Positions 13,205 to 23,654 of a DNA stretch of 64,000 nucleotides are shown piece after piece; the first letter of the stretch is position 1, and every line of letters begins with the position of its first letter. The stretch is from Bidens hawaiensis (lineage: Eukaryota; Streptophyta; Magnoliopsida; Asterales; Asteraceae). Under the pieces are notes generated by a model. The model ran no database searches and was not told where the DNA came from. It saw only the letters and a list, made by a program, of their open reading frames with translations. Where the stretch lies: positions 2,108,001-2,172,000 of the forward strand of contig JAIQDT010000061.1 in NCBI GenBank assembly GCA_021521415.1, given 5' to 3'. Made by a program: the position numbers and the translations under genes.

Positions 13205-13690
13205 GCCTAGATCATCGAGCATGGTTTACTACCACGAGCACGGTCTTTTAGCATATTCTTCCTAAGTGTTGAAGGCTTCGAGCAATCTACACTTCTCCGA
13301 GCAAGAGTGTTCTTCTGTCGATTATGGATTGCCAATCGAGCAAACAACTCGATCATTCAAGTTTCAGCCAAGTGATCCGAGCACATTGGTGACGAGCATG
13401 GATGCAATAAAAAGATGTCATATGTTGCGAAGTATAGAATTTGAGCATGGTTCAGTTTCAAGCAAGATTCACATCCGAGCATGCTGAAGATTGCTAAATA
13501 AGTTCAAGACAGAACTGAAGACATCAAGAAGAATAGGCTTGCTCGAGAGACAAATTCGAGCAAAGCAAGAATTAGTCAAGAAGGATGAAGCATGCTAGAA
13601 TAGAATAATTTCTAAAGTGTGCTCAAAGTCAATCATCGAGCATGCACTGCATAACAAGTCTACTCGAGCAAGATAGATATCATGCTCGAA
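13205..13690 (+). repeat. CGAGCA motif array in U3 of copia A LTR
   Basis: About a dozen copies of CGAGCA or one-base variants in roughly 480 bp (for example 13217, 13235, 13279, 13337, 13378, 13393, 13475, 13555, 13637, 13664), ending about 75 bp upstream of the LTR TATA box. It is the same motif as in the spacer before ORF3. Confidence 0.88.
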
Positions 13691-13764
13691 GACTATTACA
13701 CTTGTATTTTACTTTTGTCATTCATTATGTAATAATTAGGGAATTCTAGAAGGAATGTCAGGGC

Positions 13765-13772
13765 TATAAATA
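13765..13772 (+). promoter_or_regulatory. TATA box of copia A LTR
   Basis: TATAAATA at 13765, downstream of the CGAGCA array, in the expected place for the LTR promoter that would start the R region. Confidence 0.7.
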
Positions 13773-14069
13773 GAGTCGTAGGTTTCCATATTAGAGCGGA
13801 TAAGAACGGAATACGAGGAAAAACATTGAAAGGAATATTCTATTTGTCTCCTCGTACACCCGCCGCCATCGCCACGAAACTCTAGACATTCCTTTCACTA
13901 TTTGATTGAATGATATATTAAATGTAGTGAATCTTTGTCTTTGATTTTGTTCTTACTGATTATCCATTACTGTTTGTGTCCATTTTCGCATACCTTCGTT
14001 CACATCCGTTGAATATTCTGATTCCGGCGGAACCTACTCAAGGTTTGCACCAGGTTTTCGGTCCTGACA

Positions 14070-14945
14070 TATTGCCTCCCCACTTTATTGAGTATCCCAT
14101 GTAATTGGCAAAGGCACTTCTTTACAAAGGTATTCATATATTGTGTGATTTGTTTTTACATTGGATGGCGTTGCTTAATTTTAAGGGTACGTTTATGTTT
14201 TGGAAATCAAATAATTATTTGAAACAAAACATTTTATACAACAAATTCCTCATGCATGAAATTTGTTATATTTTATGAAAAGGATTTATCAATTGGTTTT
14301 AGTTTCATATAAATCTCCATTTTAAAATTTGTGACGCCTGTCCATTTTAATATCCTATATTTATTACATGTCGGCTTATTATCGACGCAATTTTAATCAT
14401 TCATAAAATCCCGTTTATTCAACGGTTTAGATTCGAGTTTAGATAAAAATGTTAAAATGTCATGTTCGCTTAATTTTATAACTCGAACTAAATATATTTA
14501 AAAGGTTTGTGCAAGTTACCAAAATCTCTATTTTTTTAACTTGTTAGAATCTAAGTCCTTTTAAGTTTTAAAATCACCATTTTAACAACTTATATATTTT
14601 AGTGGTTTCTCAAGTTTCTTTAAAATCTCATTTTACCAAACTCTTTACTTGTATGATTTTTTTTTACTATAAATAAAATCAATTTGGTGTTGGATGTAAA
14701 TAAAACTACCAAATACTCAATACAAGCAACCACAAATAAAAGGCATGACCAAGCCATATTTTTAGGCGATTTTGTGAGCCAACACAAAATATCCATTAAT
14801 TAGGGATAAAAACTTCAATCTTGAAGGAAAAAAACTCCTACTTGATTCAAGAATCCTCTTCATGATCTTAGATTTTGGAGAGGAAGATATTATAGATGAA
14901 TCAGAAGTCAAGGAATCAAATAAGGTTGAAGATTAAAAGGACAAG
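14070..14945. other. AT-rich stretch without recognisable feature
   Basis: AT-rich sequence with many stops in all frames. I see no gene, terminal repeat or motif array. Confidence 0.5.
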
Positions 14946-15647
14946 TTGATTGACGGAACTGTTGAACACATGACTGATGAAGATTCTGAAATTTCAAGCG
15001 AGGAACCAATCGATCAAGCATTCATGGAAAATGAGGTAATTCTAAACTCAAATTTATATGAAAAATTTGAATTTCCTTGCGATGAATGTGAATTTAAAAC
15101 TCTTGAAATTAAAGAGTTGAAAAGGCACTATGACAGAGCATTTTTTGATTTGAATGTTGTTAATGAAGCACATTTGAAACTTCAAAAGTGTGAAAAGAAT
15201 TTATGAGAAAATTCAAAGGTTGATAAGGTTGATGTAAGGGAAGAAGTCAAGCCAGCTGAGGATATGGTTAAGAAAAAGTTGATGGATGATGACAAAGTGG
15301 TTGACAAAGTTGATCAAGAGGTTGATCAAGACGATTCTAATTACAATTTTCCAAGAACCTATGACAGAATTCACACGGTTCCTTCTGATAATCTTACATC
15401 GTTATTTTCACCTGATATAATTGAAAGTTTTGCAGGTTGGTTTAATGGGGAGGAAGTGCCACATGGTAAGATAATCAAGATCTTGAAAAAACCAATATAT
15501 ATAGACCACCGGTATAGGATATATCTTGTCTATTATCTAAACCAATCATACCATATAATCTGGAAGTATTGTAAGTCCCCGTTCCCAGAACCCTACTTTG
15601 GCATTGGATTTACTCCTAAACATAGTTCTAAAATTAGAGTTAATTAA
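14946..15647 (+). pseudogene. probable copia gag fragment plus unassigned ORF
   Basis: The 14946-15206 segment is acidic and contains CDECEFKTLEIKELKRHY followed by a helical stretch, which resembles the region after capsid in long copia gag proteins. The adjoining 15264-15647 segment (127 codons, Asp/Lys-rich start, then Tyr-rich) is not recognised and may belong to the same relic. No LTR or pol accompanies it. The assignment is tentative. Confidence 0.35.
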
Positions 15648-15909
15648 AACTTTTCACGGAATACTTAAAACTTCATGCATTACGTCACAAAACATCAAAT
15701 CTTGTCTTGCAAGAGTTAACTTTTCTTAATACATATCATATTAATTCTTAACACTTATAGCTCGAGATGCCAGTCTTCCAGTCCCTGCCACGTGCCATCC
15801 TCAAGCCAGCTCCTTCAATCTATTTACCTGTGTGCATACTAAAAGTCAGCTATGCTGAGTGAGTTCTAGATAAGCAGGTAACATACATTTCATTCACATT
15901 CTTACACAG

Positions 15910-15938
15910 GTGTGTGTGTGTGTGTGTATATATATATC
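15910..15938. repeat. (TG)n(TA)n microsatellite
   Basis: Uninterrupted GT/TG dinucleotides passing into TA dinucleotides. Confidence 0.95.
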
Positions 15939-16035
15939 CGAAGACATATATTACATTCGTTCTTACATTCATACTTACCTTCATTATTTTTACATATACA
16001 TAACCGCTCTACGTTTTTAAGAGCCTTTCGCCCTA

Positions 16036-16225
16036 TAACCTTAGCAGATATTATTAGGGTCTGCAACCCTTTATTCTTCGCAGATATTTTTAGGGTCTAC
16101 AACCCTTTATTCTTCGCATATATTATTAGGGTCTGCAACCCTTTACTTTTCGCAAATATTATTAGGGTATGCAACCCTGTACTCTTCGCATATATTATTA
16201 GGGTATGCAACCCTTTAACCATTCA
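16036..16225 (+). repeat. 36-bp tandem repeat, five copies
   Basis: The core TTAGGGTNTGCAACCCT recurs with AGGG at 16056, 16092, 16128, 16164 and 16200, an exact 36-bp period, with linker variants of TTTATTCTTCGCATATATTA. Each unit contains an inverted AGGGT...ACCCT pair. Because the period is a multiple of 3, one frame (15912-16259) reads as a 12-residue repeat ending in VCNPL. I regard that as a by-product of the repeat, not a gene. Confidence 0.93.
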
Positions 16226-16757
16226 ACCATACACATCATACATATCATACATATATTAGTTACATCTATTCTCGTATACCTCTTCATACATATATTACTT
16301 TTCAGAAATGCGGATGTTACAAGTATGGTGTGTATAAAGTGGTCAACATATCATCCTTTTTTTACTCAAAATCTTGAAAGAATGTAGCAATAATAAGGTG
16401 AGGTATGGTCTTGGTAATTTAATAAATCATTTACAATATACACAAGTCTAGTTAGGTGAAAACATGCTAGTTTCATTCAAACCAAATTAGTTACATACAA
16501 AGTTGTCATCTTATACCAACTATATATGCAAATACATGCATGACCAAATTTGTATCAAACCAATTTAGCTAGTTACAATAAATTATCTACGTCTACGTAA
16601 TAAACCACACACACAATTTATCTTGACTCGGTTATAAGGTTTAAACATTTTAAACGCGTCCTTGATAATTGCTTAGTGTGTGATCCTTTAGGATCACATA
16701 TCATTAGCAATGTCATTATATGTTTTGCCTTGTGCACATCTCCAACAATACCAACAC

Positions 16758-18430
16758 TGATGTGCATCGGATAACCCTATAATAATGACCCTCACAACTA
16801 AGCTTTAAATATAAAACGAAAATCCTAAAACCACACACAACCGGCAAGTGTACCGATCGCAAGTAATATAGATCTAGGAAGTCCGAGTATCGAACACGTG
16901 GACACGTCAGAACGCTAACAATCACTAACCCTAGACAAGACCTACCTAAGAATAATATTTAATTGATTTTTGATTTCTTTTAACTTAACTGAACTAACTA
17001 GACTGACTAACAAAAGTTACCTAAAAAGAACTTAACGACAAACTAACTGTGTTAACTTAGGATGGAGAAAAACGTCTACCTAGGTCTGAATCAAACTGTA
17101 GGCCTAACAAGCTAATGGATTGGATGACTTCAAGACACCGGTCCCTAAAGATGATACGACTAAGGATCGCTCGGGCTCACTGGATCACCTCTTGGTCTCA
17201 CTCAACAAGCCTAAACTACTCAAAATCGCCTAAAACGACCAAACCGGGAAACAATTGTTAACGTGTTCTAATGTTGACTCACCTCTTGGTCTCACCAATA
17301 CTCGAACCTAATGGCAATGAATACTACACAACCAAGGATAGAGGAACAATTCAACTTAAACCAAAATAGATCAACTAGTCGCTCCAAACACCTAAACCTG
17401 ACAAGAAACGAACTCGCTCTCGCGTAATCCTTATTCTAGCATGCAAAGGCAATGAGACAACCCTAACTTCCTATCACCTCTTGGTCTCAAAGAAGTTGTT
17501 TAACCGCTGTACTTAATCCAATATATCATGCAACAAAACCCTACGGTGGTACCTACCGCAAACAAACCCTAAACACAAAGTCTAGAATCAAACAATGCAC
17601 CGATCAATCAATACAAAACTAATCAACCGACACACGGGGTTTATGCAATGAATCACCAAAATTTCCAGCCACTCAACACAACCTATTTCATGTCTAAATC
17701 AAACTTTACAATAACAATGTACGTCTATCAATCAAACAATCCATAAAACCTATCAAAACCTAACAATTATCATCATTCCTAGGTAGAACCGACAAGATTA
17801 GCCAAGCATATTATTTGGATAGCAGCAAATACTCAATAAAAACATTATACAACTCATACCAATCATCAAAATAATAATCCAACAATCAATTCTACTCATA
17901 AACAATTCAATCTCTTAAGCAATTGCAAAACAATTCAACAATTAAGCAAGAAACTAAAAGTGTATGAACAATGAAAAAGATGTAAGGATATGAGATGTTC
18001 CGGGGCTGCTCTCGGCTGTAAAAAACAGCGGTGAATGATCCCGAGGCTTGGTTCTTGTGTCTTCTTCCTTCCCTAGCCGCCACAAGCTCCAACCCTAGCT
18101 CTACAAAACATTTTTTTCTTTTTCTTCCCTTGCTGTTCCTGCGATCGGAACCCTCCTGGCAGCTTAGGGATTTTTTAATTTTTTTTATAATATAATATAA
18201 TGTAAGATTTGGGCCTCCATGATGCATATGGGTCGGGCTTTGAGCTTTGTCTTGAACTTGTATGTGTAAAAGGCTCGTAAGCTCCTCAAAAATTCCGGTT
18301 TCTTTTCCTTGTAACCCAAACCTACATGATTATTAAAACTATGTAAAACCTATATAAATCAAGTAAAAACACATAATATATAATATAATACGTAGATAAA
18401 AGGTGCGGAAAATACGTGTGTTTTGCAACA
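16758..18430 (-). repeat. Athila-like element 3' LTR (left copy)
   Basis: 1673 bp from TGATGTGCATCGG to GTTTTGCAACA on the + strand. It matches the right copy along its length, except for the 2650-bp insertion there. The 17907-18227 open frame on the - strand is an LTR-internal frame that is broken in the other copy, so I do not treat it as a gene. Confidence 0.9.
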
Positions 18431-18447
18431 AATAAAATATCCCCACA
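18431..18447 (-). other. polypurine tract of Athila-like element
   Basis: On the - strand TGTGGGGATATTTTATT lies directly before the LTR start TGTTGCAAAAC, which is the usual arrangement at the 3' end of gypsy elements. Confidence 0.6.
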
Positions 18448-19270
18448 CTTGAGACTTGTTCGTCCCTGAAAAAGAATACTACACAGGATCATATCCGAGT
18501 TCAACCGACAACTCTTGGTTTTATTTATGTATTATTATTATTAATATATATATTTTTTCTTTTTAATGTATTAGAACAAGTGATCCGTTACCCAACTATT
18601 TCTTCCAACTTTCACCTAATAAGCTAGATCAGGTCGATTGCCGGTATTGCTGTCCACTTTAAACCCATGCCCCTAATACTTACCGAGCAAATAAGGCGTG
18701 ACGATTCTATTAATTTGTATGACTAAGTGGAACCCACACCTAAAAGCCCTGCTGCCACTTCACCAATTCCATTATGGTTTTACCGGGTTGAGCCACCCCA
18801 ACTTGACATAAACCTTTTGCCACATTATTAAAACATTTCGACTCAAATACAAACTATAAACTCTAGCTCTCTTTCAAGTGCACGTGATTAGAAATGCATT
18901 CTCTTTTATTGTTTTCTTTTTCTGCCTTTTGGCTTTTTGCAATTTTTTTTTCAATACCCATATACATGACTTTGCATGAATAGAAACAAATACAAAAGAT
19001 AAAAAAAGCTAATATATACAGACGATCATGTGACTCAAGGCTTGAGTATGACCCGGCTTTTCATTCCAGTCCCATCACGAGTTTAGTTAAACAAACAAAA
19101 CCCCTAAGATGTTTCCCACTAAAGTCAGGCCATTTAAAAGGTTTAATTAGGTCAACAACCAAACCACCCTTTCATTCTCAAAGGCTGAGCCTACCGACAC
19201 ATCGATTACTGAGTCTCAACTGTTCGGTTGCCATACATTACGTGAGGGTCTAATGGGCACTGTTCTTATT

Positions 19271-19311
<41 letters not shown>

Positions 19312-20042
19312 AAAAACACCAAGAAGTTATAAAATAACCACTACTCGGTAATAATATCATCTCCTGTTTAACATAGAGAAAACAAATTTCAAGGGACTAT
19401 TTTTTCAAAATTTTTCAATATTTTTTTTTTATTTTTTTATTATTATTATTTTTTTTTTCAAAAATTTTCCTACAACTAAGTAAAATAAACCCCATCCCCA
19501 CACTTAGAACGAAATCGTCCTCGATGAGTACAAGTAAAAGAAATAAAATAAAATAAAAATAAAACAGAAAATAAAAATAAAGTATACAAGACTAAAACAA
19601 AGAACGGGTTACTCCCCTGGTTTGTGTGCAGAATCCTCAATAGCTGAGTAGTATCCAAACAACCGTATAGCATTTTATTCGCGGTCGCAACCTCGGGAGA
19701 ACCTGATCCAAAATGCCACCATAGCTACCATGCGCATAATATAACCTGCAAAAACTCAAACTCGCTCGCATGTAGCGGTCGTACAACATGGAAAAAAAAC
19801 ATAAAGAAATAAACATGTTTTTGTGTTTTTTGGTTTTTATAATTTTTTTTTTCATTAATGGAACACCCCTTAAATCGACCGACTCGAATGGAGATTGGGT
19901 ACGAGCAGTTTCATCTTGGAAAATCCTGAAATAGACAAAACAAATAAAACAGATAGCACAAACATATAACAAAAATACAAACTCTACAACTCGGACAGTC
20001 TCCTGAGTGATGCATCCACACGTCTACGTCTCAGAGAACGAG
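18448..20042 (-). other. 3' noncoding region of Athila-like element
   Basis: AT-rich region between the integrase scrap and the 3' LTR, with a (TA)n run at 19273-19309 and a second GTGTGGGGATGGG-type purine phrase on the - strand near 19485-19505. Athila elements often carry an extra ORF here; I see only stop-rich sequence. Confidence 0.6.
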
Positions 20043-20345
20043 TCAAGGTAGAATACCTCGACCAATGTAGTGCATCAGTTTATCACCGTTCACCATAATC
20101 GTCCCGCCTTTATCCTTGATCTCAACAGTGCCATCCGGGAAAACCTTAGTAATCATAAACGGACCTGACCAACGGGATCTCAACTTTCCCGGGAATAGCC
20201 TCAACCGGGACTTATACCATAAGACCAAATCCCCACACTTAAACTGCTCAATACCCTTCAACTTAAGATCCTACAGTTCCTTCACCTGCTGCTTATAACG
20301 ATATGAATGCGCGTAAGTATGGTCACATAACTCCTCCAACTCGTA
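20043..20345 (-). pseudogene. gypsy integrase C-terminal scrap
   Basis: The frame ending at 20043 contains FKCGDLVLWYKSRLRLFPGK, then SRWSGPFMITKVFPDG, the SH3-like C-terminal region of Athila/Tat-type integrase. Upstream, LYELEELCDH near 20330 is also integrase-like, but a stop near 20270 separates it. The zinc-binding and DDE core domains are absent, removed by the deletion whose junction lies at about 20345-20424. Confidence 0.8.
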
Positions 20346-20423
20346 CAACTGATGAACACGATGATCTCCGGTAGATAACTCAGAATCAAAGGAAGACAAT
20401 TCAATGTCAGCATCAGGGGGGTG

Positions 20424-21960
20424 TTAAGTCAAGGCGACCATCTCAACCTCTGGAAGCTCCGTATCTAAAATCTGTGTGTCGGAAGCAGAGCCTCCACAGA
20501 GATCACTGGAAAACTCCCCCACATGAGTCATGATCGTATCAATGAAGTATAGGGAGTCATCAGCCGATTTGGGATGCTTAGGTGACTGTCGAACGTCAAA
20601 TGTGACGTTCTCATCCCCTACTCGAAGGATCAGTTTGCCATCGCGAACGTCGCTCAACGCATGTGTGGTGGCCAGAAAAGGTCTGCCCAGAATGAGGGAA
20701 CATTATCATCCTCATTCATGTCAAGAATAACAAAGTCCACCGGGAAGATGAACTTACCAATGCGAATGAGCATGTTCTCGACCACCCCTCGAGGGTATTT
20801 CACGGAACGATTAGCAAGCTGGATACTCATCCTGGTAGGCCTCGGTTCGCCTAAACCCAGCTTGTGATACACGGAATAAGGCATGAGATTAATACTGTCA
20901 CCAAGATCAGCCAGCGCATGAACCATCGTATCATCACTCAAGGTGCAGCGAATAGTGAAACTCCTTGGATCGGCCATCTTTTCTGGTAACTTCCTCTGTA
21001 AGACAGCAGAACAACTAGCACTCAAAGGGATGGAAGTGACCTCAGCTAACTTCTCCTTATTCGAGAGAATATCCTTAAGGAATTTCGCATGTTTAGGCAT
21101 CTGATTCAGTGCCTCAAGGAATGGAATATTAAGGTAAAGCTGCTTCAAAAGATCAAGTAATTTGGAGTTCTGCTCCTCATCTCTATCTCTACGGACTCTC
21201 CCGGGGTATGGCAATCTGGGTTTGTAGACTCTCGGTGGCTCGCTCGGTAACTGCTGTCTATCGGCCTGTGCTGAACCCCCTGGGCTGCTCCTCTGATGCA
21301 CTTGGGTCGGCGGAGACTCCATCTGAATCTCCTCACCCACCTGCTCCTCTACAACTACTGCAGGCTCCTCGACGACTCCTCCTCTAGACCTCTGCTGAAT
21401 CCCAGGCTTATCTCGTGCCCCTGTACCGCTTCTCGTCGTCACAGCCTTCACGAATCCTCTCGGGTTCTGCTCGGTATTACTCGGTAGTGTACCCTGCGGC
21501 CTCTCGTTCAATCGACTGGCTATCTCTCCCATTAGCCGCTCGAGATTCTGAATCGACGCTCCCTGATTCCTCATGAACTGCTCGTGCTCCCAAAACTTCT
21601 CCTGGGTCTCCTTATGTCGGGAATCCTCTCGCGTCATAAGCTGTGACAGCATCTGCGTCTGTTGCGCCATCATCTCTTCCAAAGTGGGCTTCTTCTCCCC
21701 ACTGCTCGCTCCCTCACCGGCGTCCTGAAACAAACTCTGAGGCTGCTGAAAACCGGACTGATTACCGCCCCTCCAGTTGGAGTTCTGATTGCCTCTCCAT
21801 CCCGAGTTATAAGAATTGAAAGAATTAGGATTTCGGTTTGGATTTTCTATAAAGTCTATGGCCTCCTCCTGCGAACTGACTGGGCACTGAACGGTATCAT
21901 GCCCTCCTCTGCATAGTTCGCATAGCTTGCTCTTCGTCTGCTAGTCCTTCACAATATGCG
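20424..21960 (-). pseudogene. gypsy nucleocapsid and protease region
   Basis: In the frame of 20654-21733 and its upstream extension there is a zinc knuckle, CELCRGGHDTVQC (about 21900-21940). A Gln/Glu-rich linker follows, then the protease motif ADLGDSINLMPYSVY with the downstream KFIFPVDFVILDM. After a frame change near 20655 the 20657-20424 segment has DVRDGKLILRVGDENVTFDV, the stretch that normally links protease to RT. The sequence then jumps to integrase, so RT is gone. Confidence 0.85.
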
Positions 21961-22825
21961 CTAACGCCTCTCTACCTGTGCGGTGGTCGTGTCCACCGAA
22001 TGAATGCCGTGTGAAATGGAATCGACGGTCTTACCACCCTTGGCGGGTGGTCGCTGGTAACCACTCATAGCTAACCCGTTAAACAAAGCGATACACTCAT
22101 CCGGGTCCTTTGTCGACAGCAGATTTCCTCCCGCAGCTGTATCGAGCATGTTTTGCGTCACGTACGTCACTCCATTGTAGAACTTCTCGAAAAATGCCCA
22201 ATCTAGCAAGCCGTGGTTCGGGCACAACGCTAACAGATTCTTAAAACGCCCCATGCCTCGTAGAAACTCTCGGTATCCTCCATCTGAAAATAATGTATCT
22301 GGTTACGCAAACGAGCGGCCTTAGCCGGAGGATTGTATTTTTCAAGAAATAGGGTCTGCATGGCAGCCCAAGTAGCTATGGAGCCCTGTGGGAGGGACTC
22401 AAGCCACAGACTCGCTATATCGATGAGCGAGAACTGAAAAATGCGGAGTTTCACGGTGTCTTCGGATACGCCGGCAAGATGGAAGGTGTCGCAGATACGC
22501 GCGATGCGGGTGAGATGATGATGCGGGTTTTCGTGAAGTAACCCATGGAACTGACCAGAATGAGAAATGGTGTTCAGAATATTCGAAGGAATCTGCCAGT
22601 TCGCGTTAACTCCAATGGCGGGTGGTGCGATGCTGGATCTCGCGCCAGCATTGGCCGGTCGGGCCCTGTTTGCAACTGTCCTCCTCGGTGGTGGATTGTC
22701 GCCCATGATCCTATCTCTATCGTCGGAGTCAACAGATGAAGAAGTGGAAGATGGTGAAACGGTGTGACGTCTCTCAAGAAACTCTCTCTCTGGCTCGGGG
22801 AATGCTTTAGTGTCGGGTGGTCCAC
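21961..22825 (-). pseudogene. Athila-like gypsy gag
   Basis: The capsid region is in two overlapping frames, 22706-22230 and 22254-21961. The first contains FSLIDIASLWLESLPQGSI and FLEKYNPPAKAARLRNQI, the second FEKFYNGVTYVTQNMLDTAA; these are hallmarks of the retrotransposon gag domain in Athila/Tat lineages. A single frameshift near 22240 separates them. The 22574-22825 reading on the - strand is an upstream leader frame. The protein would package element RNA, but this copy is broken. Confidence 0.87.
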
Positions 22826-22973
22826 GAGATCGAGTCTGTCACATAAAACTATAATTTGAAATAAAATTATCTAAACTATTCTAACAAATAAGCAAAATAA
22901 AACAAAAATAATTACAAGTAACACAAAAGGTAAGTCCTAACTCGGATTGCTCTCAAAACGCCTAAAACCGTGT

Positions 22974-22990
22974 CCCCAGCAACGGCGCCA
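22974..22990 (-). other. primer binding site, tRNA-Asp type
   Basis: On the - strand TGGCGCCGTTGCTGGGG begins 6 bp after the 5' LTR end. Apart from one mismatch it is the complement of the 3' end of plant tRNA-Asp, the primer used by Athila elements. Confidence 0.85.
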
Positions 22991-23116
22991 AAAACTTGAT
23001 GTGCGTCGGATAACCCTATAATAATGACCCTCACAACTAAGCTTTAAATATAAAACGAAAATCCTAAAACCACACACAACCGGCAAGTGTACCGATCGCA
23101 AGTAGTATAGATCTAG

Positions 23117-23598
23117 TGTAAGGCCCCGATCCCCGGGAACCCTACAGTTGGTATTCACACAAACTACTTAAGAAAATATTTAAACTTGAAAATGGTTTCT
23201 TCCATTAAAACAAACATCTCAGAGTGTAAATTCAGCGGAAAACATAAATCGTAAAATAAGTTCCCTAAAACCTGGGAATTTTGCCCAAAACCAATTTTTT
23301 TTATATAATTCATAAATCTATTTAAAATAAAATTGTTCAAAATACATTCTTCCATCCACGTATGCCCTTCACCGTCCAAGTAGCTTCGTGCACGTCCAAG
23401 CGATAAGGCATCCTCTTCTTAACCTGAAACTCACACTAACACGCACCCAAAGTCAGCTTGAGCTGAGTGAGTTCAAGTTTTAAGTAAATAATATCAGTAA
23501 TGGTAATTATGATAGTCATACCAAAAGTTTAAAAATAAAAAGAGTGCATCCATTAAGTCATCATTACTGAAGACTAAACATTCTCATACATACATATA

Positions 23599-23654
<56 letters not shown>

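Larger units (their letters stand above)
1..14069 (+). mobile_element. Ty1/copia (Sirevirus-like) element A, 5' end outside window
   Basis: Order on the + strand is gag, protease, integrase, reverse transcriptase and RNase H (copia order, integrase before RT), then a 2.8 kb noncoding spacer, a third ORF, a polypurine tract and a 3' LTR. The 5' LTR and primer site lie left of position 1. With more than 14 kb visible it is much longer than an ordinary copia element of about 5 kb. Large size, a long gag and an extra ORF after pol are features known from Sireviruses, so I infer that affiliation. Every reading frame carries stops or frameshifts, so this copy is dead and old. Confidence 0.9.
13124..14069 (+). 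repeat. copia A 3' LTR
   Basis: Starts TGTTGAGTCGG directly after the polypurine tract and ends GGTCCTGACA, giving TG...CA termini and about 946 bp. It contains a TATA box at 13765 and a dense CGAGCA array upstream of it. The partner LTR is outside the window, so the ends rest on the tract, the TG/CA termini and a terminal CCTGACA of the kind common in this group. The 5 bp after it, TATTG, would be one half of the target duplication. Confidence 0.75.
15660..16640. repeat. gypsy-type LTR relic
   Basis: The segment around 15840-15890, with the phrase GCTGAGTGAGTTC after GTCAGC, matches the same phrase in the solo LTR at about 23450-23475, followed in both by AT-rich sequence and TG/TA microsatellites. 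I infer an old fragment of a related LTR family; its ends are not visible. Confidence 0.4.

Noticed and set aside
15912..16259. 115-codon frame with 12-residue repeats
   Set aside because: Produced by a 36-bp tandem repeat in noncoding LTR-like DNA; no start context or domain.
17907..18227. 106-codon frame on the - strand in the Athila-like LTR, with a counterpart at 26802-27035
   Set aside because: It lies in the LTR, its reading is broken by an indel in the other copy, and it has no domain. It is repeat-derived, not a gene.
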